DNA from: Chitinivibrionales bacterium
GTDB taxonomy: Bacteria; Fibrobacterota; Chitinivibrionia; Chitinivibrionales; JANQEN01
DNA length: 5,974 nt
NCBI GenBank assembly: GCA_030593665.1
Contig: JAUVGS010000146.1
Span: 1-5,974 of the forward strand
Direction of reading: 5' to 3'
The notes beneath the pieces are model-generated. The model searched no databases. It was not told where the DNA came from and worked only from the letters and a program-made list of their open reading frames with translations. Positions 1 through 5,974 of this stretch are shown here, piece after piece. Position numbers and translations under genes: made by a program. Numbering within the stretch: the first letter of the stretch is position 1; every line of letters begins with the position of its first letter.

Positions 1-210
1 ATTTCCTTCTGTTTCTTCCCAGAACCAGATACCGGGAGCGCCGGGATACCAGCCTGCCTGTGAAGTGTGGGCATAAGTACACTCGTATGATTGTGAATTG
101 TAGGTGACTTCATCACCTGCAGAATACCAGATACCGGAACTCCATTCTACACTGAATCCGAGGTTGAAAAAAAAGGTTACTACGGCAAATACTTTTAAAA
201 AATGTTTCAT
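1..210 (-). CDS. Secreted protein with N-terminal CBM5/12 chitin-binding module (3' part outside window)
   Basis: Seventy codons are visible, from an ATG at 208-210 to the window edge with no stop, so the C-terminal part is missing. Residues 1-20 form a signal peptide: MKHFLK followed by a hydrophobic stretch, with likely cleavage after G-F-S. The mature part starts at once with a family 5/12 carbohydrate-binding fold: W23, W28, Y29, the GDEVTY stretch (32-37), Y42-E-C44, then A47-H-T-S-Q51, GW54-x-P56, and W62-x-W64. The C..AHtSq.gW.P....W spacing is typical of the chitin-binding (ChtBD3-like) form, whose exposed aromatics stack on chitin or related glucans. The missing part may be a catalytic domain (chitinase or other glycoside hydrolase, lytic monooxygenase, protease) or further binding modules; nothing visible decides this. 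An AAGGAG ribosome site (218-223) lies 7 nt before the ATG and supports the start. The upstream gap of 164 nt could hold its own promoter. Confidence 0.85.
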   Translation of the reverse strand, partial: MKHFLKVFAVVTFFFNLGFSVEWSSGIWYSAGDEVTYNSQSYECTYAHTSQAGWYPGAPGIWFWEETEGN

Positions 211-374
211 CAGGAAACTCCTTGTTTGAGTTAAAATTTTCGTCACGGTTAATAGTTAAAACTGTTTGATGGTATTAAAATAAATGATGGTTAATTTCTA
301 AATGTTGTTGATAATATTTACCTCCTTTTGAAGTGATGTTGTGATTTTGTTTTTTATTGTTTTTATGTGAAAAA
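211..374. other. AT-rich intergenic region between the large lipoprotein gene and the CBM5/12 gene
   Basis: This 164-nt gap is about 26% GC by hand count over 241-360. On the minus strand it holds the 3' untranslated part of the large lipoprotein transcript and the leader of the chitin-binding gene. I find no GC-rich hairpin followed by a T run, so no intrinsic terminator is called. No confident -35/-10 pair stands out in the AT-rich background, though a promoter here is plausible. Two details stand out: the minus-strand transcript would be free of G over 326-385, and a strong AAAAGGAGG sits at 321-329 with no usable start codon after it. Confidence 0.6.
321..329 (-). promoter_or_regulatory. 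Orphan Shine-Dalgarno-like AAAAGGAGG
   Basis: On the minus strand AAAAGGAGG is an almost perfect anti-16S match, stronger than the sites before the annotated genes. The next bases read TAAATATTATC and contain no ATG, GTG or TTG at a normal distance, so it does not start a visible gene. It lies about 110 nt before the start codon of the chitin-binding gene. It may be a relic of a lost small gene, a ribosome standby site, or chance in purine-rich sequence. Confidence 0.3.
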
Positions 375-1463
375 TTATTGTAGTTCATAGGCTCCCATAT
401 CGTATTGATTAACTTTTCTGACAAAACCATCTCCTCTAATATCATAGTTTAGATTTATTAAAACAGAGACTCCACCATCACCAACACCGGGACTTTGATT
501 GTTTTCATAAATAAGGCCGGACTGCGAAGTAAACCATTTTTCGTTATTATTACCACCTGGATTTACAAGAGATTTAAAAAGAGGAACCAATTTTATAACA
601 TGATCAAAATTACCAGAATTCAAATCATTTTCAAAAATTCCCCCATTATCGTAATTTTCAATTAAACAATAGTAGACATAATCGTTGTCAGATGTTAATA
701 ACTTATTAATCTGAGACCCTTTTGAAATTCCAGTTGGTGTATTGTTCCAAATAATAGAATTTACTAATTTTATTGTACTGCCAGATAATTTATATATTCC
801 AGCTGTAGATGAATCTGTGCTTGTTGATGTGTTATTCACAATAATAGAATGGATTATATTTACAAGGGAAGATTTAGTGTATATTACTCCATTACCCGAG
901 GTACTATTATTATAAAAAATACAATTTTCAACTGTAACTTCTGGACTTAGTTTGAGATATAAAGCGCAACCACTGGCACCGCGATTGTTAGTAAAAACAC
1001 AGTTTTTAATTCTATTACCATAATCAGACCAAATAAAAACAGCATATTCTTTTAAATCACTTAATATGCAATTCTCTAATTTAACATTTCCACCTTCAAT
1101 GTTTACACCTGTAATTTGGCCTGTTATTTGAAAACCATTTATAGAAATATTTTCAACTCCGTACACTACATGTACACAATTAGCTCCAACGCCACCATCC
1201 AAAACAACTCTATTCCCCACAAAATCCCTCTCCACCAAAAGCGAATCATGCGAAGAAAACCCGCCACAAAAAGAGGTGTTTGATTTTGGTTTAAATGAAT
1301 CGGAACCGGAAGGCGTATATGTTCCCTCAGCAATCCAGAACTCAGTCCCTGCTGTAGTGCAATCGGTAATAGCACTTTCAAGGTTTTTATAGGCATGATA
1401 CCACGTAGACCCATCCTCCTGCCCGGCAGGACTGATACTGTTAATATCAACACATACCACATT
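375..1463 (-). other. Beta-helix head domain of the large lipoprotein (residues about 1028-1389)
   Basis: Coils repeat every 23-30 residues around an N-C/S-I/V core: ENCILSD (1157), KNCVFTNN (1180), VENCIFYNN (1205), IHSIIVNN (1231), VNSIIWNN (1261) and YYCLIEN (1291). Stacked positions C1159, C1182, C1208, S1233, S1263 and C1293 would form an internal ladder, and the NN turn after each strand is a classic Asn ladder of right-handed parallel beta-helices. The C-terminal stretch, with NQSPGVGDGG, DIRGDGF and YDMGAYE, resembles the end of many bacterial beta-helix proteins (SPaiDaG...D..G..R.....DiGAYE). Such domains bind or cleave polysaccharides, but no lyase Lys/Arg/Asp cluster can be recognised by eye. 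Confidence 0.75.
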
Positions 1464-4400
1464 ATCAGGAACCGGATCAGCCTCTGCAAAAATTGCTCTT
1501 ATTCCACCATTGCTCAGAACAGAGATCACTGTTGTCGTATCTTTCTGTAAATCATCAATACTCATGATTCCACTGTCAAGCACCCAGTTTAAAAACCGGC
1601 ATCCCTGTTTTTTCAAAGAGATAATTTGAAAACTCCCATTATGACTCACCTGTTGTATCGTTGGTGTTACAGTACCATAATTCTGATTGTTGCTACTTAC
1701 CTTTACCGTATAGGTCACACCACTGAAATTAGCATTGATTGTTCCGTTTCCAAGAATACGAACTTTTATAACAGAACTGTCAGCCGTGCCGCTGACATAC
1801 TCCATACTTCCCGCCGGAGTGATTGACCAGCCGGTAAAGGTATACCCTGCATTGGGTACAGCACTTAAATCCATTTCGGTGCCATAAGCCATATCCTGCG
1901 TACCGACTGAGGGCATTGAACCGGCGCCCGAAGGAATTTGCGCTACTGACACACTGTATGTATCCGGTGCAAACACTGCGGAAACACTTCCGTTGATTTG
2001 AACATTCATAACATCAGTTGATGCGGAATCGCTGTTTGCTACAGATATACCCTGTGACACATTCCATTTGTAAAAGTGATGCCGGCTGTTTGCTGTTGCG
2101 GTAATACCCAAAGAACCACCTCGCATTACTTTTTGCGGCGGCGTTGGCGTTACACTTCCGTTCGTACCGGCATTTACCGTTACGGTAAAAGTGTCTATTG
2201 TAAAAATGGCCGTTACTATGCCGTTTGACTCCACATTGAGCAGTAGAGCATTTGTTAATGATGAGTTGATCAGATTTAATCCTGTCGTTGCTGTCCAGTT
2301 TGTAAACTCCCAGTTCTGTGAAGCTGTCGCACCAAGAATTAAACTATCACCTCGTGATACTATTGTATCCGTTGCCGGAACAGTTGTTCCATTGCCGGTT
2401 TTTGCTGTGGTAATAACATATTCATCATCGAGGATAGTATGAGTACAGGAACTGTTTGTTCCCACAGCGGCATTAATCGGCACGCCAATATTAAGAGTGA
2501 TAGTTTCATCAGTCTCATTGGTTTTGTCATTGACAATAGTCAGAACAATGTTCTTCTCCACCGTATCACCAACCGCAAATACAAGGGGAGATGCGGCAAT
2601 ACTGTAATCGGTATTCAACTGTGCCGTTGACGATGCGCCAATTGTATAGAGGATTGTAACCGTATCAAAGGGTGAAAATGAGAGCGTTACCGGTATGGAT
2701 ATACTCGTTACCGATTCGAAAGCTGACATCAGCGGCTGCTTGAAATTTACAACCGGTATTTCATTGTCGAGAATAATTGCGGTTAGTGTGGCTGGATTTC
2801 CCAATGCAGCGTTTGCGGAAGGAGTGTACAATTCCAGAACTATAGTTTCATCCGGCTCCGGTGTATTGTCTTCGGTAATTGATATTCTGATTGACTGCTG
2901 TACACTGTTTGGCGGAAAAGTAAGGGTTCCACTGCCCTGCAAAGTATAATCAACGCCGCCGCCTGTAGCGGTTCCACTGTTAAGTTTATATCCACAGGTG
3001 ACAGTTTCACCGCTCTTCTTTGAGAGAGACACCGTAAGAATCTTCACAGAATCACTTTCAGAAACATTCTCCTGCTGACCAGCATCAAAAGCGACTGTTA
3101 CAATATCATTGTCTCGTATTGTGTAGGTGTGGTTTACGTTTGAAACAGACAGAGTAATACCACCCGTCGGATTGGACAGAAGCAGGTTGATTATTTCATC
3201 ACCTTCGGGCAGAGTATCGCCGACCATTGCCAGTTTTATCCATGCCGTATCAGAAAATGCCGGAAAAGTGAGCCTGTTTGTGCCGACAAAATAATAATCA
3301 ACACTGTCGCCTTCGGCAGTTGTGGAATCTGATATTACAGTATAGTCAACAGTTGCCGGTTTGTCATTTAGTGTGGTGAGTACAATTGCGATTGAATCTA
3401 TGGTGATATTTGTATCCTGCTCTGTAAATGATTGAGAGGGAGTATTAAACCTGGCCTGTGATTCGTCATTATCTTCTATTGTATAGACACAACTCAGTAC
3501 ACTATCCTCTATCAACACCGCATTTTTAGCGGATACAATATCCAGCATTACCGTTTCATTATCTTCGTTTATCTTATCATCTATTACTAAAACACTTACA
3601 TTCTGAATAACTTCCCCTGCCGGAAAGGTGATTGTAGTATCTGAAAAGGTGTAATCCGCGCTGGCAGAAGCGGTTGAGGATGTATTGACTTTCAATCTTA
3701 CCGTCACATTGTCCTTGTTAAACGGCTTTGAAAGCAACACGGAAATACTGCCGTTTGTATTCTCCGCTCCCTTACTCTGCGAAGAAGCAAAATAGACGTC
3801 CGGCCAGGTGCTGTCTGCTGTTTCAGGGATTACCCTGATTAATGTTTTATCGCTGGTATCAGTGCCAAAAGCATTTGATACGGCACAACTGTAATTGCCT
3901 GAATCGGAAAACGAAAGAACCGGTATTGTAAGGTAGTTGTATGTTTTACCGGTTAGAGTGCTCAGCGTGGTAATTGAATCTCCGGCACTGTCAACAAACA
4001 AAGAGTCTTTATACCACTGAAATGTCAAAGGAGCGGTTCCTGTACCCGATACAGAAATAAAAAGGCTGTCTTTTTCCTCGAAAGGCGTTGCAAACTCCTG
4101 CGGCTGTGTGGTAATATAAGCTCCTTTGCCGGTTATTGTCACATAAACCGAATCCAGAATATCATCTGAGTTTACTGTAACTGCTTTCACTTGTATCAGT
4201 TTTTTACCGGTTACGGTAAATGTGTACGAACTGTCACACCAGAGCTTGAGAAGAGACTGGCCGGAAGGTTTGACTTTCTCGAAGATAATGCCGTTGCCAT
4301 AATCAACAACTATCTTTGTCAATCTTTCCATTATCTGCTCTGCAGTCGCTTCTATGCCTATACGAATAGGGGTGTCTGTATAGAACAATGAATCAATACC

Positions 4401-4544
4401 GGTTGAATCAATGAGGATTGTAATCTGTGTCTTGATATAATCCGGGTTGTTCGGATCATAAGGATTGCTTTTATCACACATCATTACTGAAAGAAGCAAT
4501 GGTAAAATCAGGGCGGTGATAACTAAGGGAAATAGTTTTTTCAT
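375..4544 (-). CDS. Large multidomain surface lipoprotein/adhesin: Ig-like, 4 Calx-beta, 4 InlB-type B repeats, parallel beta-helix
   Basis: The product has 1389 residues, starting at an ATG with AGGAG 8 nt upstream (4553-4557). Residues 1-22 are an export signal and C23 is the probable lipid anchor, although the residues before it (V-M-M) are atypical; the CDKSNPYDPNNPDY start of the mature protein fits Fibrobacterota-like lipoproteins. Domains in order: an undefined beta-rich segment (about 37-138); an I-set Ig-like domain (about 142-239, W177 and DSGNYSC220, first Cys absent); four Calx-beta domains (about 248-708) with acidic D/E-D-N-D/E ends; four InlB-type B repeats (about 709-1019, with FxxW and VTAIF-like ends); and a right-handed parallel beta-helix (about 1028-1389) that opens with DGSTWYHAYKNLESAI and EGTYTPSG and ends DMGAYELQ. 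Families of this build act as adhesins or polymer-binding surface proteins; no catalytic residues are evident. The likely role is a lipid-anchored stalk carrying a beta-helix head. Codons for the helix coils are much more AT-rich than the rest. The exact ligand is unknown. Confidence 0.9.
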   Translation of the reverse strand: MKKLFPLVITALILPLLLSVMMCDKSNPYDPNNPDYIKTQITILIDSTGIDSLFYTDTPIRIGIEATAEQIMERLTKIVVDYGNGIIFEKVKPSGQSLLKLWCDSSYTFTVTGKKLIQVKAVTVNSDDILDSVYVTITGKGAYITTQPQEFATPFEEKDSLFISVSGTGTAPLTFQWYKDSLFVDSAGDSITTLSTLTGKTYNYLTIPVLSFSDSGNYSCAVSNAFGTDTSDKTLIRVIPETADSTWPDVYFASSQSKGAENTNGSISVLLSKPFNKDNVTVRLKVNTSSTASASADYTFSDTTITFPAGEVIQNVSVLVIDDKINEDNETVMLDIVSAKNAVLIEDSVLSCVYTIEDNDESQARFNTPSQSFTEQDTNITIDSIAIVLTTLNDKPATVDYTVISDSTTAEGDSVDYYFVGTNRLTFPAFSDTAWIKLAMVGDTLPEGDEIINLLLSNPTGGITLSVSNVNHTYTIRDNDIVTVAFDAGQQENVSESDSVKILTVSLSKKSGETVTCGYKLNSGTATGGGVDYTLQGSGTLTFPPNSVQQSIRISITEDNTPEPDETIVLELYTPSANAALGNPATLTAIILDNEIPVVNFKQPLMSAFESVTSISIPVTLSFSPFDTVTILYTIGASSTAQLNTDYSIAASPLVFAVGDTVEKNIVLTIVNDKTNETDETITLNIGVPINAAVGTNSSCTHTILDDEYVITTAKTGNGTTVPATDTIVSRGDSLILGATASQNWEFTNWTATTGLNLINSSLTNALLLNVESNGIVTAIFTIDTFTVTVNAGTNGSVTPTPPQKVMRGGSLGITATANSRHHFYKWNVSQGISVANSDSASTDVMNVQINGSVSAVFAPDTYSVSVAQIPSGAGSMPSVGTQDMAYGTEMDLSAVPNAGYTFTGWSITPAGSMEYVSGTADSSVIKVRILGNGTINANFSGVTYTVKVSSNNQNYGTVTPTIQQVSHNGSFQIISLKKQGCRFLNWVLDSGIMSIDDLQKDTTTVISVLSNGGIRAIFAEADPVPDNVVCVDINSISPAGQEDGSTWYHAYKNLESAITDCTTAGTEFWIAEGTYTPSGSDSFKPKSNTSFCGGFSSHDSLLVERDFVGNRVVLDGGVGANCVHVVYGVENISINGFQITGQITGVNIEGGNVKLENCILSDLKEYAVFIWSDYGNRIKNCVFTNNRGASGCALYLKLSPEVTVENCIFYNNSTSGNGVIYTKSSLVNIIHSIIVNNTSTSTDSSTAGIYKLSGSTIKLVNSIIWNNTPTGISKGSQINKLLTSDNDYVYYCLIENYDNGGIFENDLNSGNFDHVIKLVPLFKSLVNPGGNNNEKWFTSQSGLIYENNQSPGVGDGGVSVLINLNYDIRGDGFVRKVNQYDMGAYELQ
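1488..2420 (-). repeat. Four protein-level InlB-type B repeats (residues about 709-1019)
   Basis: Four units of about 70-80 residues follow the pattern T-V-x-V-x(4)-G-x-V-P, a polar turn, G-x-x-x-L-x-A-x-x-x-x-x-x-F-x-x-W, and a closing N-G-x-V-x-A-x-F. Examples are FTVTVNAGTNGSVTPTPPQ (786-804) with HFYKW (823-827), and YTFTGW (901-906) with GTINANF (934-940). The copies at about 709-783, 785-860, 863-941 and 945-1019 are clearly diverged, and I see no long identical DNA between them, so recent tandem duplication is unlikely. They are known as beta-grasp-like spacer modules in surface proteins of many bacteria and probably extend the head from the cell. Confidence 0.75.
2421..3803 (-). repeat. 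Four protein-level Calx-beta domains (residues about 248-708)
   Basis: Four units of about 112-119 residues each contain a FP-A/P-x-S/G-x strand, an acidic E/N-D-x-x-x-E-x-D-E-T/x turn and an I-x-D-N/D-D/E end. Turns read DDKINEDNETV (322-332), GDTLPEGDEII (442-452), EDNTPEPDETI (558-568) and NDKTNETDETI (672-682); ends read IEDND (356-360), IRDND (476-480), ILDNE (591-595) and ILDDE (704-708). The D-Y motif near the middle (ADYTF, VDYYF, VDYTL, TDYSI) is also typical. Calx-beta domains bind calcium between units, which would stiffen this part of the stalk; calcium binding here is inferred from the kept acidic residues. Confidence 0.85.
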
Positions 4545-4592
4545 GTAAAAAACTCCTGTCGATAAAATACCGGATAATTGAAATTTAGTTTT

Positions 4593-5552
4593 TTATAAAG
4601 AAATGCATAGTTGTGTCCAAATGGTTGAAGATGATGTATCATGATGAATATAAAGAGATATTTTTATTGTTGTGCCGGTATCTTTCATCTCTTTTTTCCT
4701 GTACAAGTATTGCAGAAGAATTCCAGCGGCAGCGGTCAAACCCGCACTAACGCCTGTAACAATTCCAGCGGTCTTATAAGAATCCCTTTTCCTGCCGAAA
4801 TTATGTATTTCAGTATCGGTTTGCGCGGTGCTGTATTTACTGTTGTACCTGCTGTAATTTACAAAAAGAGCTGCCGCTGATAGTACCTCCACACCTGCTG
4901 TTCCAAAGAATACAATACTTCCGGTGCGCTGTTTTTTCTTTTTTGGTGACAAAAAAGCAATACGTTTCTCCTTTTCAGAAACTTTTACGGCTGTTGTATC
5001 AGATTTTTTTAACGGTTTTACATTGTAGGAATAGGAGAGTTTCTCCTCCACCATCATAATCTCATCATTGATAGTGAAATTAAACTGGCCGTTTTCACGA
5101 AACACTCCATTGACAAGTACAATGTTACGTTTTTTGCTTTTTATGCCGAAGACAGAAAAGAGCACCTCAAAGTTGCGCATCTTTATCTCTTCCGCATCCT
5201 TTTCAATGAGAATTCCATTCCAGTCAAAAGAGTTGGGGAATGTTTCTGAAGCTTCATTGTGTGAGCCATCGTTAATGGAAGTAAAAGAAACAGGTTCTTC
5301 CGCACTTCCTTCAACAAAGAGACTGCCGAATACGGTCAGGCCGGTGAAGGATTTGAAAACAAGGGCAGCACCTGCTTTTATAACAGTTTCTTCTCCGCTG
5401 GAAATGATGATGTCTTTTTCTATAATATATGGGCTGTTGAATGCGTCAAGTGTCATACCGCCGATGTCACCGGAGAGAACGGTTTGGGAATACGAGCGTA
5501 GACATGCGCATATCAACAGGGTATTTACAAAAACGATCATATTTTTCTTCAT
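4593..5552 (-). CDS. Exported beta-helix-like protein with C-terminal two-helix membrane hairpin
   Basis: The 319-residue product starts at an ATG (5550-5552) with GGAGA 10 nt upstream (5563-5567). An in-frame stop lies ten codons earlier with no other start between, so the start can only be here or at M5. Residues 1-22 form a signal peptide, with likely cleavage at S-Y-S/Q. Residues 27-160 resemble the start of a right-handed beta-helix: SGDIGGMTLDAFNSPYII, VIKAGAALVFKSFTGLTVFGSLFVEGSAEEPVSFTS-like steps, then DWNGILIE (110-117), SVFGIKSK (133-140) and NGVFRENGQFNFTIND (148-163). A charged linker (170-209, with KKKKQR at 204-209) leads to two membrane helices, about 211-230 and 261-282, separated by a polar loop with Y-N-S-K-Y and R-K-R-D, then a 37-residue tail. 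Comparable hairpins end many delta-proteobacterial and Fibrobacterota envelope proteins, but I know no function for them. It lies 48 nt upstream of the large lipoprotein gene, probably on one transcript. Envelope location is likely; the role is unknown. Confidence 0.85.
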   Translation of the reverse strand: MKKNMIVFVNTLLICACLRSYSQTVLSGDIGGMTLDAFNSPYIIEKDIIISSGEETVIKAGAALVFKSFTGLTVFGSLFVEGSAEEPVSFTSINDGSHNEASETFPNSFDWNGILIEKDAEEIKMRNFEVLFSVFGIKSKKRNIVLVNGVFRENGQFNFTINDEIMMVEEKLSYSYNVKPLKKSDTTAVKVSEKEKRIAFLSPKKKKQRTGSIVFFGTAGVEVLSAAALFVNYSRYNSKYSTAQTDTEIHNFGRKRDSYKTAGIVTGVSAGLTAAAGILLQYLYRKKEMKDTGTTIKISLYIHHDTSSSTIWTQLCISL

Positions 5553-5578
5553 GCCGTAGTTTTCTCCGAAATCCTCAA
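5549..5578 (-). CDS. Possible nine-codon leader peptide overlapping the 319-residue gene (weak)
   Basis: A TTG at 5576-5578 opens nine codons (LRISEKTTA if read literally, with Met at the start) and ends at a TGA that shares ATGA with the start codon of the 319-residue gene. A strong AAGGAG (5587-5592), preceded by further A residues, lies 8 nt upstream of this TTG, whereas the gene's own site is the weaker GGAGA. This layout would suit translational coupling. TTG is an uncommon start and the peptide is tiny, so chance is quite possible; an ATG-ATT-TGA minigene (5575-5583) sits at the same ribosome site, only 3 nt away from it. Confidence 0.15.
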   Translation of the reverse strand: MRISEKTTA

Positions 5579-5628
5579 ATCATCAACTCCTTTTTTTGTT
5601 CACATAACGAATGTAATACTCAATTGTG

Positions 5629-5974
5629 CTATTGATTTATCACTCGTGCCTTGTCAATATTGCCAAGTTCCCATTTATACAATACCAGTCCATCAGTTAC
5701 AACAAAGCTGGTTGGCTCGTTTATCCATGCGGTTCCTTTTGCTTCCATCATTGTGCCTTCCCGGAGGACTTTTCCAAGGTATAAGGGTTCGCCGAGAAAA
5801 TGTGGTGACTCTTCGGAAACAGGGATACTGATAAAAACAGGGTTTCTTTTGCCGTGCATTGCGGTCTCATCCCGGAATACCAGCCATTTGCCGTCAGGTG
5901 AAAACTGGAAGTCTGAGCAATATGTTACAGATTCAATATTTGGAATTAAATTGCCAGCAAGAGACATTAATGGT
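5629..5974 (-). CDS. C-terminal end of a PD40/WD40-like beta-propeller protein (5' part outside window)
   Basis: The last 114 or so codons are visible, ending at TAG (5629-5631). The frame stays open to the window edge (P-L before an internal Met at 5965-5967), so the gene begins outside and that Met is probably not the start. The clear motif is SDFQFSPDGKWLVFRDE, the F-S-P-D-G-K/x-W-L/I-V/A-F signature of TolB-type PD40 propeller blades. A following NPVFISIPVSE strand pair and a last blade, TAWINEPTSFVV then LVLYKWEL, complete the fold and suggest propeller closure near the C-terminus. Such proteins are usually periplasmic or lipid-anchored and bind proteins or glycans; signal peptide and any extra domains cannot be seen. 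It is the first gene of a possible three-gene transcript, 76 nt upstream of the 319-residue gene with no visible terminator between. Confidence 0.75.
   Translation of the reverse strand, partial: PLMSLAGNLIPNIESVTYCSDFQFSPDGKWLVFRDETAMHGKRNPVFISIPVSEESPHFLGEPLYLGKVLREGTMMEAKGTAWINEPTSFVVTDGLVLYKWELGNIDKARVINQ

Noticed and set aside
735..865. Repeated decamer ataatagaat (751-760 and 841-850) as a DNA repeat
   Set aside because: Both copies encode the same beta-helix core (S-I-I) within homologous coils, so protein-level repetition explains them.
1166..1489. 107-codon minus-strand frame inside the large gene
   Set aside because: It overlaps, in another frame, the well-supported beta-helix and B-repeat coding sequence of the large gene and has no domain signature of its own.
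1626..2949. Several plus-strand open frames of 63-84 codons
   Set aside because: All are antisense to the Calx-beta and B-repeat coding region and read as complements of its Thr/Val/Ser-rich codons; no ribosome sites or domains support them.
4545..4592. Search for a terminator or promoter between the 319- and 1389-residue genes
   Set aside because: The gap has T/A runs but no stable stem or convincing -35/-10 pair, so neither is called.
4593..4700. Possible frameshift at the end of the 319-residue protein, since its last 35 residues resemble no domain
   Set aside because: No other minus-strand frame here carries a better continuation, and the gene stops cleanly 48 nt before a good ribosome site and start, so a divergent tail is the simpler reading.
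5068..5559. 163-codon open frame on the plus strand
   Set aside because: It lies entirely antisense to the 319-residue gene, which has a signal peptide, domain-like sequence and ribosome site; the antisense product looks like low-quality translation with no recognisable domain.

Overview
All recognisable coding sequence lies on the minus strand: four genes, two of them cut by the window edges. In transcription order (right to left) they are the 3' end of a PD40/WD40-like beta-propeller protein (5629-5974), a 319-residue exported beta-helix-like protein with a C-terminal membrane hairpin (4593-5552), a 1389-residue multidomain surface lipoprotein (375-4544), and the first 70 codons of a secreted protein that opens with a family 5/12 chitin-binding module (1-210). 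Gaps are 76, 48 and 164 nt. I see no tRNA, rRNA, CRISPR array, insertion sequence or convincing intrinsic terminator.

The organism looks like a Gram-negative, polymer-degrading bacterium of the FCB group, most likely Fibrobacterota (Chitinispirillum/Chitinivibrio-like). The clues are the lipoprotein start with Cys followed by an NPYDPNNPDY-type stretch, the beta-helix opening GDIGGMTLDAFNSPYII, the mix of Ig, Calx-beta, InlB-B and beta-helix modules, the chitin-binding module, and moderate GC (about 42-44% in most coding sequence, hand counted on samples). This is recollection of family style, not a database result; Bacteroidota or another FCB lineage remains possible.

The large gene dominates. 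Its product reads as an export signal with an unusual lipobox, a poorly defined N-terminal beta domain, one I-set Ig-like domain, four Calx-beta domains, four InlB-type B repeats, and a C-terminal right-handed parallel beta-helix ending in a GAYE motif. This is a stalk-plus-head layout expected of an adhesin or substrate-binding surface protein. DNA coding for the beta-helix coils (about 375-1200) is clearly more AT-rich (31% versus 42-44% GC) and uses different synonymous codons, which suggests the head was exchanged or evolves separately from the stalk.

The first three genes could form one transcript, since the spacing is short and no terminator is visible. The chitin-binding gene follows a 164-nt AT-rich gap and may have its own promoter. 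A shared role in attachment to, sensing of, or breakdown of an insoluble polysaccharide such as chitin is reasonable but inferred only from domain types and adjacency. Nothing here proves a new system. The points most worth checking are the composition break, the membrane topology of the 319-residue protein, the odd lipobox, and a possible nine-codon leader overlapping the 319-residue gene's start.
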